Both the position numbers and the translations under genes were made by a program. 64,000 nt of DNA from Nocardioides albertanoniae. GTDB taxonomy: Bacteria > Actinomycetota > Actinomycetes > Propionibacteriales > Nocardioidaceae. Location: NCBI RefSeq assembly GCF_006716315.1, contig NZ_VFOV01000001.1, forward strand, positions 1,036,501 to 1,100,500, written 5' to 3'. Below the pieces are notes generated by a model. It had not been told where the DNA came from. It worked only from the letters and a program-made list of their open reading frames with translations, and ran no database searches. Position 1 is the first letter of the stretch; each line of letters starts with the position of its first letter. Below are positions 44,412 through 52,379 of the stretch, in pieces.

Positions 44412-45458
44412 ATGAACTCCTCCGACGCGCTCGTCTCCTCGCCGTTCCTGCAGGCGCTCGCAGGGCAGAAGCCGAGCCGTACGCCGGTGTGGTTCATGCG
44501 TCAGGCGGGCCGTTCGCTGCCGGAGTATCTCAAGGTGCGTGAGGGCATCGGGATGCTCGAGTCGTGCCAGAACGCCGACCTGATCACCGAGATCACCCTC
44601 CAGCCCGTACGCCGCTACGGCGTCGACGCGGCCATCTTCTTCTCCGACATCGTGCTGCCGCTCAAGGCGGTCGGTGTCGATCTCGACATCAAGCCCGGTG
44701 TGGGCCCGGTGGTCGCTGACCCCGTACGCACGCTGGCCGACGTGGAGGCGATCCCGGATCTCGCCCCCGAGCACGTCACCTACATCACCGAGGCGGTGCA
44801 CAACCTCGTCGGCGAGCTGGCCGGCATCAACGGCGGCACCCCGCTGATCGGCTTCGCCGGCGCCCCGTTCACCGTCGCCTCGTACCTGGTCGAGGGTGGC
44901 CCGTCGAAGGACTACGCCAAGACCAAGGCGCTCATGTTCGGCGCCCCCGACGTGTGGGATGCGCTGATGCGCAAGATCGCCGGCATCTCGGCGGCGTTCT
45001 TGGAGGTCCAGGTGCGCGCGGGCGCGTCCGCGGTGCAGCTCTTCGACTCCTGGGCCGGTGCCTGCAACCCCGCCGACTACGAGCGGTTCGTGCTGCCCTA
45101 CTCCGCCGGCGTGCTCAGCCGCATCGGTGAGCTGGGGGTGCCGCGCATCCACTTCGGCGTCAACTCCTCCATGCTGCTCCCGCAGATGGGCCGCGCCGGC
45201 GCCGAGGCGGTCGGTGTCGACTGGCGCACCCCGCTCGACTGGGCGATCGGCCAGCTCGGCGACGACTTCGTCGTCCAGGGCAACCTCGATCCGGCCCTCG
45301 TCTTCGCGCCCACCGAGGTGATGCTCGATCAGGCCGCGAGCATCATCGAGACCGGTCGGCAGGCGAAGAGCCACATCTTCAACCTCGGCCACGGTGTCAT
45401 CCCGTCGACCGACCCCGACCAGCTCGCGCGGCTCACGGAGTTCGTGCAGAGCCGCTGA
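44412..45458 (+). CDS. hemE: uroporphyrinogen decarboxylase
   Basis: The 348-residue enzyme removes four carboxyl groups from uroporphyrinogen III to give coproporphyrinogen III. MRQAGRSLPEYLKVRE, GFAGAPFTVASYLVEGG and FNLGHGVIPSTDP are family signatures; the catalytic Asp lies in FSDIVLPLKAVG. ATG 44412 is chosen; GTG 44403 would add three residues and no clear ribosome site is visible. In many actinobacteria cgoX and chdC follow directly; here they lie 7 and 9 kb away. Its end overlaps the convergent lysR gene by 26 bases. Confidence 0.95.
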   Translation: MNSSDALVSSPFLQALAGQKPSRTPVWFMRQAGRSLPEYLKVREGIGMLESCQNADLITEITLQPVRRYGVDAAIFFSDIVLPLKAVGVDLDIKPGVGPVVADPVRTLADVEAIPDLAPEHVTYITEAVHNLVGELAGINGGTPLIGFAGAPFTVASYLVEGGPSKDYAKTKALMFGAPDVWDALMRKIAGISAAFLEVQVRAGASAVQLFDSWAGACNPADYERFVLPYSAGVLSRIGELGVPRIHFGVNSSMLLPQMGRAGAEAVGVDWRTPLDWAIGQLGDDFVVQGNLDPALVFAPTEVMLDQAASIIETGRQAKSHIFNLGHGVIPSTDPDQLARLTEFVQSR

Positions 45459-46350
45459 CCCCGCGGGCGGTCGCGGCGAGCAGCTCGAGCAGGCTGTGCG
45501 TGCCCGAGGTCGTACGTGCCTGGTGCCGCCGCACGGCCGTCATCGTGACCCGGGACCGGTCTCCGGCGAGGGGGCGCGCGGTGATGTGACCGCCGCTCTC
45601 ACGAGGGTCACCGATCACGCTGTAGTCGGGCAGCAGGGTGAGCCCGAGCCCCTCGGCGACCATCATCTTGCCCATCTCGGCACCGTCGGTGGCATGCCAG
45701 TGACGGGGGAGGTCGCGGCCGAAGACACGGTGGGCGAAACGGTGCATCAGGTAGCCGGCTCGCATCCCGACGAACGGCTCGTCGCGTAGGTCATCGACCG
45801 TGATCTCCTCGCGCTCGGCGAGCCGGTGTGCGGTGGGGACGACCACGACCGGTCGCCCACGCAGCAGCGTGGTGCCCTCGATGGTCGGCGGCAGGTCGTC
45901 GCCGTCGAGCAGGTTGACCAGGCCGACATCGATCGCGCCTTCGACCAGGGCGAGATAGATGTCCTCCTGCACGAGGGTGCGCACCTCGACGGTGGTGCGC
46001 GGGTGCTCGCTGCTGAAGCGGCGCAGGGTGGGGAGCAGCACGGTGGCGGTGCCGGCATGGACGGTGCCGACCCGCACCGAGCTGACTCCGGCGCTCTGGT
46101 CGCCGGCGGCCAGGCGCAGCCGGTCGACGGCCTCGAGCACGTCGGACATCGAGTGGAGCAGCTCCTGGCCCTCGCGGCTGATCCGCGCGCCGGCTCGGCG
46201 GCGGTCGAGGAGGGTGACGCCGAGCTCGCGCTCGAGCTTGGTGATCGCCTCGCTCAGCGCCGGCTGCGAGATGTGGAGGTGCTCGCTCGCGCGTCGCAGC
46301 GAGCCGTGCTGGGTCACGGCCGCGATGTACTCCAGCTGCTCGATCCTCAT
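45433..46350 (-). CDS. LysR-type regulator of the organosulfur genes
   Basis: A 305-residue LysR protein: N-terminal winged helix (MRIEQLEYIAAVTQHGSLRRASEHLHISQPALS) and a substrate-binding domain (SSVRVGTVHAGTATVLLPTL...). It is divergent from sfnG with a 171-bp shared region that holds three inverted repeats, so it is the likely regulator of sfnG-sfnB-ssuD-MFS-reductase. In other bacteria, LysR proteins of the Cbl/SsuR type respond to sulfate starvation; that specificity is inferred. Confidence 0.88.
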   Translation of the reverse strand: MRIEQLEYIAAVTQHGSLRRASEHLHISQPALSEAITKLERELGVTLLDRRRAGARISREGQELLHSMSDVLEAVDRLRLAAGDQSAGVSSVRVGTVHAGTATVLLPTLRRFSSEHPRTTVEVRTLVQEDIYLALVEGAIDVGLVNLLDGDDLPPTIEGTTLLRGRPVVVVPTAHRLAEREEITVDDLRDEPFVGMRAGYLMHRFAHRVFGRDLPRHWHATDGAEMGKMMVAEGLGLTLLPDYSVIGDPRESGGHITARPLAGDRSRVTMTAVRRHQARTTSGTHSLLELLAATARGVSGSARTP

Positions 46351-46382
46351 GGCGGTCTCCCTGGTGGTGGTGATGTGCAGGA

Positions 46383-46503
46383 CCTGTCGGATCGACCTCG
46401 TGCGACAGGCAGCGCTTGTCACGGGATCGGGTCTTCCGGTTGTCCAGATGGGAAGACGGAAGCTTGTTTGGCGCTTAAGTGAATTATTTTAGTGGACATA
46501 AGC
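46383..46503. promoter_or_regulatory. divergent control region with three inverted repeats
   Basis: Between lysR and sfnG are CCTGTCG-13-CGACAGG (46383-46409), GTCTTCC-13-GGAAGAC (46431-46457) and GCTTAAGT-15-ACATAAGC (46473-46503, one mismatch). The first two have the same geometry and start 48 bases apart. The third surrounds an AT-rich stretch (gaattatttta) that may contain a -10 box for sfnG. These are candidate LysR or sulfur-control operators. Confidence 0.55.
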
Positions 46504-46521
46504 GACCCGAAGGAGACCCCC

Positions 46522-47628
46522 ATGACGTCACCCGCAACCGATCCGCTGAAGTTCGCCTACTGGGTGCCCAACGTGAGCGGCGGCCTGGTGGTGAGCAAGA
46601 TCGAGCAGCGCACCGACTGGAGCTACGACTTCAACAAGGAGCTCGCGCAGCTGGCCGAGAAGAACGGCTTCGAGTATGCCCTCACGCAGGTGCGCTACAT
46701 GGCCTCCTACGGCGCGGCCTATCAGCACGAGTCGACCTCGTTCTCGCTCGCGCTGCTGCTGGCGACCGAGCGGCTGAAGGTGATCGCCGCCGTCCACCCC
46801 GGGCTGTGGCAGCCCGGCGTGCTCGCGAAGTTCCAGGCGACCGCCGACCACATCTCCGGCGGACGCGCGGCGGTCAACGTCGTCTCCGGCTGGTTCAAGG
46901 ACGAGTTCACCAAGCTCGGCGAGCCGTGGCTCGAGCACGGTGAGCGCTACCGCCGCTCGGAGGAGTTCATCCGCTACCTGCGCGAGATCTGGACCTCTGA
47001 TGCCGCCGAGCTCAACGGTGACTTCTACCGGCTGCACGACTTCGACCTCAAGCCGAAGCCGCTGGCCGGCGAGGGCCGGCCGCACCCGGAGATCTTCCAG
47101 GGCGGCAACTCCTCCGACGCCAAGGCGATGGCCGGCCGCGTCTCCGACTGGTACTTCGCCAACGGCAACACCCCTGAGGGCCTCGCCGCGCAGATCGCCG
47201 ACGTCAACGCGGTCGCCGAGCCGCTGGGGCGCCGCGTCAGGTTCGGCATCAACGGCTTCATCGTCGCTCGTGACACCGAGAAGGAGGCGCGCGAGACCGT
47301 CCGGGAGATCATCGACAAGGCCGACCGGGAGGCTGTCGAGGGCTTCGGGTCGGCGGTGAAGCAGGCCGGCCAGTCGACCGGCGACAAGACCGGGATGTGG
47401 CAGGACTCCTCCTTCGAGGACCTGGTCCAGTACAACGACGGCTTCAAGACCGGGCTGGTCGGCACGCCCGAGCAGGTCGCCGAGCGGATCGTGGAGCTCA
47501 AGAGGGCCGGCGCCGACCTGATCCTCGGCGGCTTCCTGCACTACCTCGAAGACGTGGAGTACTTCGGTCAGCGCGTGCTCCCGATCGTGCGTGAGCTCGA
47601 GGCGCAGCAGCTGGAGCCCGCGGTTTGA
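46522..47628 (+). CDS. sfnG: FMNH2-dependent dimethyl sulfone monooxygenase SfnG
   Basis: A 368-residue luciferase-fold enzyme. KFAYWVPNVSGGLVVSKIEQRTDW at the start, the VHPGLWQPGVLAKFQATADHIS segment and the NVVSGWFKDEF loop are typical of SfnG, which oxidises dimethyl sulfone to methanesulfinate. ATG 46522 follows GAAGGAGA. It is the first gene of the organosulfur operon, and its stop overlaps the start of sfnB (TTGA). It needs FMNH2 from the reductase encoded last in the operon. Confidence 0.88.
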   Translation: MTSPATDPLKFAYWVPNVSGGLVVSKIEQRTDWSYDFNKELAQLAEKNGFEYALTQVRYMASYGAAYQHESTSFSLALLLATERLKVIAAVHPGLWQPGVLAKFQATADHISGGRAAVNVVSGWFKDEFTKLGEPWLEHGERYRRSEEFIRYLREIWTSDAAELNGDFYRLHDFDLKPKPLAGEGRPHPEIFQGGNSSDAKAMAGRVSDWYFANGNTPEGLAAQIADVNAVAEPLGRRVRFGINGFIVARDTEKEARETVREIIDKADREAVEGFGSAVKQAGQSTGDKTGMWQDSSFEDLVQYNDGFKTGLVGTPEQVAERIVELKRAGADLILGGFLHYLEDVEYFGQRVLPIVRELEAQQLEPAV

Positions 47629-48833
47629 GCACGATGGAGATCGCCCGGCTCGACACCGAGACCGCGCCCGCGGTGGCGCAGCGGCTGGCCGACGAGATCG
47701 CGCTCGGCGACGGCGGGCGCGACCGGGTCCGGGTGCTGCCTCACGACCAGGTCAAGGCGTACGCCGCCTCGGGTCTGGGCGCGATCACGGTGCCGCTGGA
47801 GTTCGGCGGCCCGGACCTTCCGGCGGCGACCGTCGCCGAGGTGTTCCGGCTGGTCTCCTGGGGCGACCCCAACGTCGGGCAGGTCCCGCACAGCCACTTC
47901 GTCTTCCTCAACCAGCTGCGCCTCAACGGCACCCGTGAGCAGCAGCAGCGGATCTACAGCGAGGTGCGCGCCGGTGCGCTGGTCGCCAACGCGCAGTCGG
48001 AGCTCGGCACCAAGCACGTGCGTGACATCCGTACGACGCTCACGCCCGCTCGGGAGCCGGGGGAGTGGCTGCTCAACGGCGAGAAGTTCTACTGCACCGG
48101 GTCGCTCTTCGCCGACTACCTCGCCGTGCTCACCCACCTCGACGTCGACGGGCCGCTGCACGTGGCCTGGGTGCGCGCCGAGACGCCGGGCATCGAGATC
48201 ATCGACGACTGGGACGCCGTCGGGCAGCGTACGACCGGTTCTGGAACGGTTCGCTTCACAGATGTTCCCGTAGCGGACGATTGGGTGACGCCGTTCTCGG
48301 TCACCTTCGACGGGCCGACCACCTACGGGGCGTTCGCGCAGCTCCTGCACGCCGCCATCGACGCCGGGATCGCCCGGCGGGCACTGGACGAGGCCGGGGA
48401 GTTCGTGCGCACCAAGTCGCGTCCCTACCCCGACGCCATCGAGCTCGCCGGGGCCGAACGGGCCTGCGAGGACCCGCTGGTCGTGCACGCCTTCGGCGAG
48501 ATGGAGCTGGCCGTACGCAGCGCCGAGGCCTTGCTGGCCGAGGCGGCCCGGCGCGTCGACGCGGCCGATGCCTCCCTCGGTGAGGAGTCGGCCGCGGAGG
48601 CCAGCCTGGCGGTGGCGGCCGCGCGGGCGACGGCGGCGAAGGTGTCGGTCGACGTCGCCAGCCGACTGCCCGAGGTCGCCGGCACCCGGGCGGCGCTGAC
48701 GGCGACCAACCTCGACCGGCACTGGCGCAACGCCCGCACCCACACGCTTCACGACCCCACCTCGTGGAAGGTCCAGCACCTCGGGCGGTGGGCCGTCGAG
48801 GGCACCCGGCCACCTCGTCACGGGCAGATCTGA
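47625..48833 (+). CDS. sfnB: SfnB family acyl-CoA dehydrogenase-like oxidoreductase
   Basis: A 402-residue flavoprotein of the acyl-CoA dehydrogenase / two-component flavin monooxygenase fold. DPNVGQVPHSHFVFLNQLRLNG, WLLNGEKFYCTGSLFADYLAVLTH and HTLHDPTSWKVQHLG are typical of the SfnB sulfur-acquisition family. It is thought to work on organosulfur intermediates next to SfnG. The start is TTG 47625, overlapping the sfnG stop; ATG 47634 is an alternative. SfnB's exact reaction is not settled. Confidence 0.82.
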   Translation: MSTMEIARLDTETAPAVAQRLADEIALGDGGRDRVRVLPHDQVKAYAASGLGAITVPLEFGGPDLPAATVAEVFRLVSWGDPNVGQVPHSHFVFLNQLRLNGTREQQQRIYSEVRAGALVANAQSELGTKHVRDIRTTLTPAREPGEWLLNGEKFYCTGSLFADYLAVLTHLDVDGPLHVAWVRAETPGIEIIDDWDAVGQRTTGSGTVRFTDVPVADDWVTPFSVTFDGPTTYGAFAQLLHAAIDAGIARRALDEAGEFVRTKSRPYPDAIELAGAERACEDPLVVHAFGEMELAVRSAEALLAEAARRVDAADASLGEESAAEASLAVAAARATAAKVSVDVASRLPEVAGTRAALTATNLDRHWRNARTHTLHDPTSWKVQHLGRWAVEGTRPPRHGQI

Positions 48834-48864
48834 CATCCCCTCCATCCCTCCCGAAAGGCAATGC

Positions 48865-50013
48865 ATGAGCACCCTCAAGTTCCACTGGTTCCTCCCGACC
48901 AACGGCGGTGACGGCCGCCATGTGATCGGCGGCGGTCACGGCGTCAGCGCGATGGCGTCCGGGCGGCCGGCGACCGTGCCCTATCTCGGCCAGATCGCCC
49001 GCAGCGCCGAGCAGCTCGGGTTCGAGGCGGCGCTGACGCCGACCGGGGCGTGGTGCGAGGACGCCTGGGTGACGACCGCGATGCTCAGCTCGGTCTCGGA
49101 GCGGCTGAAGTTCCTAGTCGCCTTCCGGCCCGACTCGGTCTCGCCCTACCTGGCCGCGCAGATGGCGGGCACGTTCCAGAACCTGTCCGGTGAGCGGCTG
49201 CTGCTCAACGTCGTCACCGGCGGTGAGGACCACGAGCAGCGGATGTACGGCGACTTCCTCGACAAGGACTCGCGCTATGAGCGGTGCGGGGAGTTCCTGC
49301 ACATCGTCCGCCGGCTCTGGGCAGGGGAGACGGTGACCTTCGAGGGCAAGCACCTCTCGGTCGACAACGCCCGGCTCGAGCAGCGGCCCACGCCGATCCC
49401 GGACGTCTACTTCGGCGGCTCCTCGCCGGCCGCGCTGGACGTCGCGGCCGAGCACGCCGACGTCTACCTGACCTGGGGCGAGCCGCCGGCGGCGGTCGCG
49501 GAGAAGATCGAGCGGGTGCGCAAGCTCGCCGCCGACCGCGGACGTGAGCTCCGCTTCGGGATCCGGCTCCACTCCATCGCCCGAGACACCTCGGCCGAGG
49601 CCTGGGCCGAGGCCGACCGGCTGCTGGAGAACATCTCCGACGAAGACATCGCACGCGTGCAGGCGGGGCTCTCGCGCAGCGCCTCGGAGGGGCAGCGGCG
49701 CATGCTGGAGCTCAACCAGGGCTCCCGCGACGGGCTCGAGATCCACCCCAACCTGTGGGCCGGCGTCGGCCTGGTCCGCGGCGGCGCCGGCACGGCTCTG
49801 GTCGGCTCCTACACCGAGATCGCCGACCTGGTCGAGGCCTACCACGAGGTCGGGATCTCCGAGTTCGTGCTCTCCGGCTACCCGCACCTGGAGGAGTCCT
49901 ACTGGTTCGGTGAGGGCGTGCTGCCCGAGCTCGAGCGCCGGGGCCTGTGGTCCCACCCCGCCCCTGTCGTCGGCCGCGGAGCGGCGGTGCCGTTCGGCGC
50001 CGCGGCCCAGTAG
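48865..50013 (+). CDS. ssuD: FMNH2-dependent alkanesulfonate monooxygenase (SsuD type)
   Basis: A 382-residue luciferase-fold enzyme that splits the C-S bond of alkanesulfonates to an aldehyde and sulfite. KFHWFLPTNGGDGR and VVTGGEDHEQRMYGDFLDKDSRYERC are SsuD signatures, as is YPHLEESYWFGEGVLPEL at the C-terminus. It may act on methanesulfonate derived from dimethyl sulfone (MsuD role); the subtype cannot be set from sequence. GAAAGGCAA precedes the ATG, 31 bases after sfnB. Confidence 0.85.
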   Translation: MSTLKFHWFLPTNGGDGRHVIGGGHGVSAMASGRPATVPYLGQIARSAEQLGFEAALTPTGAWCEDAWVTTAMLSSVSERLKFLVAFRPDSVSPYLAAQMAGTFQNLSGERLLLNVVTGGEDHEQRMYGDFLDKDSRYERCGEFLHIVRRLWAGETVTFEGKHLSVDNARLEQRPTPIPDVYFGGSSPAALDVAAEHADVYLTWGEPPAAVAEKIERVRKLAADRGRELRFGIRLHSIARDTSAEAWAEADRLLENISDEDIARVQAGLSRSASEGQRRMLELNQGSRDGLEIHPNLWAGVGLVRGGAGTALVGSYTEIADLVEAYHEVGISEFVLSGYPHLEESYWFGEGVLPELERRGLWSHPAPVVGRGAAVPFGAAAQ

Positions 50014-50021
50014 GAGGACCC

Positions 50022-51368
50022 GTGTCCGTCCCCCACCAGGCCACCGCGAACCCGAAGCGGGTCGCGCTGGCAGCCTCGGTCGGCGCCACCATCGAGTGGT
50101 ACGACTTCTTCCTCTACGGCACGGCCGCCGGCCTCGTCTTCGACAAGCTCTACTTCAACGGGCTCAGCGGCACCGCCGCGACCTTCGCCTCCTTCGGCAC
50201 CTTCGCCGTCGGGTTCCTCGCTCGCCCGATCGGCGGCCTGATCTTCGGGCACTTCGGCGACCGGATCGGCCGCAAGACCATGCTGATCTGGACGCTCATG
50301 ATCATGGGTGTGGGCACGTCGCTGGTCGGGCTGCTGCCGACGTACGACTCCATCGGGGTGCTCGCCCCGATCGCCCTCGTGGTGCTCCGGATCCTGCAGG
50401 GGATCGGCGTCGGCGGTGAGTACGGCGGCGCGGTGCTGCTGGCGACCGAGTACGCCCCGAGAGGGCGGCGCGGGCTCTACGGCAGCTTCGCGCACATCGG
50501 TGTCCCGGGAGGGCTGGTGCTCGCCTCGGGAGCGTTCGCGATCGCCTCGCAGCTGCCCGACGCAGCCTTCCTGGCGTGGGGCTGGCGGGTCTGCTTCCTG
50601 ATCTCGATCGTGCTGCTCGGGATCGGCGCCTGGATCCGGCTCTCCATCATGGAGACGCCCTCCTTCCAGGAGGTGCAGGCGGAGAAGAAGGTCTCCAAGC
50701 TGCCGGTCGCGGAGCTCTTCCGGCGTCAGCCGCGCACGCTGCTGCTCGGCATGGGCACCCGGTTCGTGGAGGGGTTCACCTACAACCTCTACTCGGTCTT
50801 CCTGCTCTCCTACGCGGTGACCGATGCCGGCCTGAGCCGGTCGGTGGTGCTCGACGCGATCATGGCGGGCGCCCTGCTGGGTGTGATCATGACGGTCGTC
50901 GCCGGTGCGCTCAGCGACCGGTTCGGGCGCCGGCCGGTCTACACGGTCGGTGCTGTCACGGCGCTGGTCATCGCCTTCCCGGTCGCGGCAGCGGTGCAGT
51001 CGGGGGCGGTGGTGGCCTCGGTGGCGGCGTTCGTCGGTGGCCTCGGCCTGGTCTACGGCACCGTCTACGGGCCGTTGGCGGCGTTCTGGAGCGAGCTGTT
51101 CGACACCCGCTACCGGTTCTCCGCGCTCAACGCGCTCTATCAGATCTCCGGAGTGGTGGCCTCCGGGCTGACGCCGCTGATCGCGGCCGCCCTGGTGGCG
51201 CTCTCCGACGACCGCTCGCTGTGGTGGGTGGCCGGCTACAACGTCGTGGTCGCCGCGATCAGCTTGACCTGCATGTGGTTGCTGCCGGAGACGCGTGGCG
51301 AAGAGCTGCGGGACACTGCGGTGGATGATGCGCGGGCAGAGCCCGCGAGAGAGGTGGTGGCGTCATGA
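50022..51368 (+). CDS. MFS transporter, metabolite:H+ symporter family
   Basis: A 448-residue protein with 12 predicted membrane helices. ATIEWYDFFLYGTAAGL at the first helix and GHFGDRIGRKTMLIWTLMIMGVGTSLVGLLP are hallmarks of the MHS family. GTG 50022 is chosen because TAGGAGGACC lies just upstream, directly after ssuD. It likely imports the sulfonated or sulfone substrate, in place of the SsuABC transporter used by most bacteria; this is inference from position. Confidence 0.85.
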   Translation: MSVPHQATANPKRVALAASVGATIEWYDFFLYGTAAGLVFDKLYFNGLSGTAATFASFGTFAVGFLARPIGGLIFGHFGDRIGRKTMLIWTLMIMGVGTSLVGLLPTYDSIGVLAPIALVVLRILQGIGVGGEYGGAVLLATEYAPRGRRGLYGSFAHIGVPGGLVLASGAFAIASQLPDAAFLAWGWRVCFLISIVLLGIGAWIRLSIMETPSFQEVQAEKKVSKLPVAELFRRQPRTLLLGMGTRFVEGFTYNLYSVFLLSYAVTDAGLSRSVVLDAIMAGALLGVIMTVVAGALSDRFGRRPVYTVGAVTALVIAFPVAAAVQSGAVVASVAAFVGGLGLVYGTVYGPLAAFWSELFDTRYRFSALNALYQISGVVASGLTPLIAAALVALSDDRSLWWVAGYNVVVAAISLTCMWLLPETRGEELRDTAVDDARAEPAREVVAS

Positions 51369-51862
51369 CGAGCCCGCTGCGTACGAACCAGGATCTCGAC
51401 CAGGCCGCCCTGCGACAGGCCTTCGGGGTCTTCCCCAGCGGCGTGGTGGCGGTCGCTGCCGTCGTCGACGGACGCCCCGTCGGCCTGGCCGCGTCGTCGT
51501 TCACCTCGGTGTCGCTGGACCCTCCGCTGGTCTCCTTCTCGGTGGCCAACACCTCGAAGACCTGGCCCGACCTGCGGCGGTCCTCGCACCTCGGGGTCAC
51601 CGTGCTCGCCGAGCACCACGGCGAGGTCTGCCGCCAGCTCGCCGGCCCCGTCGACTCCCGCTTCGACGACCTCGTCGTCAGCGAGTCGCTCGACGGAGCC
51701 CTCACTCTCGACGAGGGCCTGGCCCGGTTCGACTGCTCGATCTACCGCGAGGTCGAGGCCGGCGACCACATCGTCGTGCTGCTCCGCCTCCACGCCGCCG
51801 ACCACGGCGCCGGCCAGCCCCTCGTCTTCCACCGCTCCAACTTCGGCCGCCTCGCCGGCTGA
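51365..51862 (+). CDS. flavin reductase (FMN/FAD), partner of the monooxygenases
   Basis: A 165-residue flavin reductase-like protein. QAFGVFPSGVVAVAAVVDGRPVGLAASSFTSVSLDPPLVSFSV and DHIVVLLRLHA are the family's core. Its ATG overlaps the MFS stop (ATGA). It presumably feeds FMNH2 to SfnG and SsuD. The 21-bp repeat cluster follows 12 bases after its stop, so this gene ends the operon. Confidence 0.88.
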   Translation: MTSPLRTNQDLDQAALRQAFGVFPSGVVAVAAVVDGRPVGLAASSFTSVSLDPPLVSFSVANTSKTWPDLRRSSHLGVTVLAEHHGEVCRQLAGPVDSRFDDLVVSESLDGALTLDEGLARFDCSIYREVEAGDHIVVLLRLHAADHGAGQPLVFHRSNFGRLAG

Positions 51863-51874
51863 CCTACCCCCTCC

Positions 51875-52025
51875 CGCCGAGAAGTCACCCCTGCAGGTCG
51901 AAGAGTCACCTCTGCAGGTCGAGTTGGCAGGACGTGGCCTCTCGACCTGCACAAGTGACGTTTCGGCCTGCACGAGCGACCTCTCGACCTGCGCGAGTGA
52001 CGTCTCGACCGGGCGGGGTGAGGCT
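51875..52025. repeat. 21-bp repeat cluster, forward then inverted (copy 2)
   Basis: Forward units start at 51875, 51896 and 51917 (the last is degenerate), a short spacer follows, then inverted units start at 51942, 51963, 51984 and 52005 (the last is partial). All are 21 bp long. The forward consensus GTCGAGAAGTCAC, two or three variable bases, CTGCA equals that of the cluster at 42247. It lies after the flavin reductase and before a co-directional gene, so it is not a convergent-gene terminator only. Confidence 0.9.
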
Positions 52026-52051
52026 TTACCCAAGCATCTACGATCCCGGGT

Positions 52052-52342
52052 ATGGATGTCGTCGGCGTCGTCGCTCTGTTCGGTCTGGTCCTGGTCTACT
52101 TCGCGATCGAGTCGTCGGAGAAGAAGGTCAGGTCGGAGGTGTCGCGCCGGATCGACCGGCTCGAGAGCAAGGTCGACCTGCTCCTGAAGCAGGCGGGGCT
52201 GGAGGAGCCGGCGCTCCCGCGCGAGGAGGAGATCCTGGCGCTGGCGCGCTCGGGCAAGAAGATCCAGGCGATCAAGGTCTACCGCGAGGTGACGGGCGCG
52301 GGGCTGGCCGAGGCCAAGAACGAGGTCGAGCGACTCACCTGA
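52052..52342 (+). CDS. small membrane protein with L7/L12 C-terminal-like domain
   Basis: A 96-residue protein. The first 20 residues are a membrane segment ([19 protein letters not shown]), then a short coiled-coil-like stretch ([22 protein letters not shown]), then a C-terminal domain resembling the ribosomal L7/L12 fold ([27 protein letters not shown]). Proteins of this build are known in actinobacteria; their role is unknown. It lies between the 21-bp repeat cluster and cgoX and may share the cgoX transcript. Confidence 0.75.
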   Translation: MDVVGVVALFGLVLVYFAIESSEKKVRSEVSRRIDRLESKVDLLLKQAGLEEPALPREEEILALARSGKKIQAIKVYREVTGAGLAEAKNEVERLT

Positions 52343-52379
52343 CCACGAGAGGCTGCGTACGGGGTGCGAGACTCTCCGT

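Noticed and set aside
42390..45392. A 1000-codon minus-strand open frame across rnd and antisense to hemE
   Set aside because: Only its last 435 codons are a real gene (rnd); the rest is the empty antisense frame typical of very GC-rich coding DNA.
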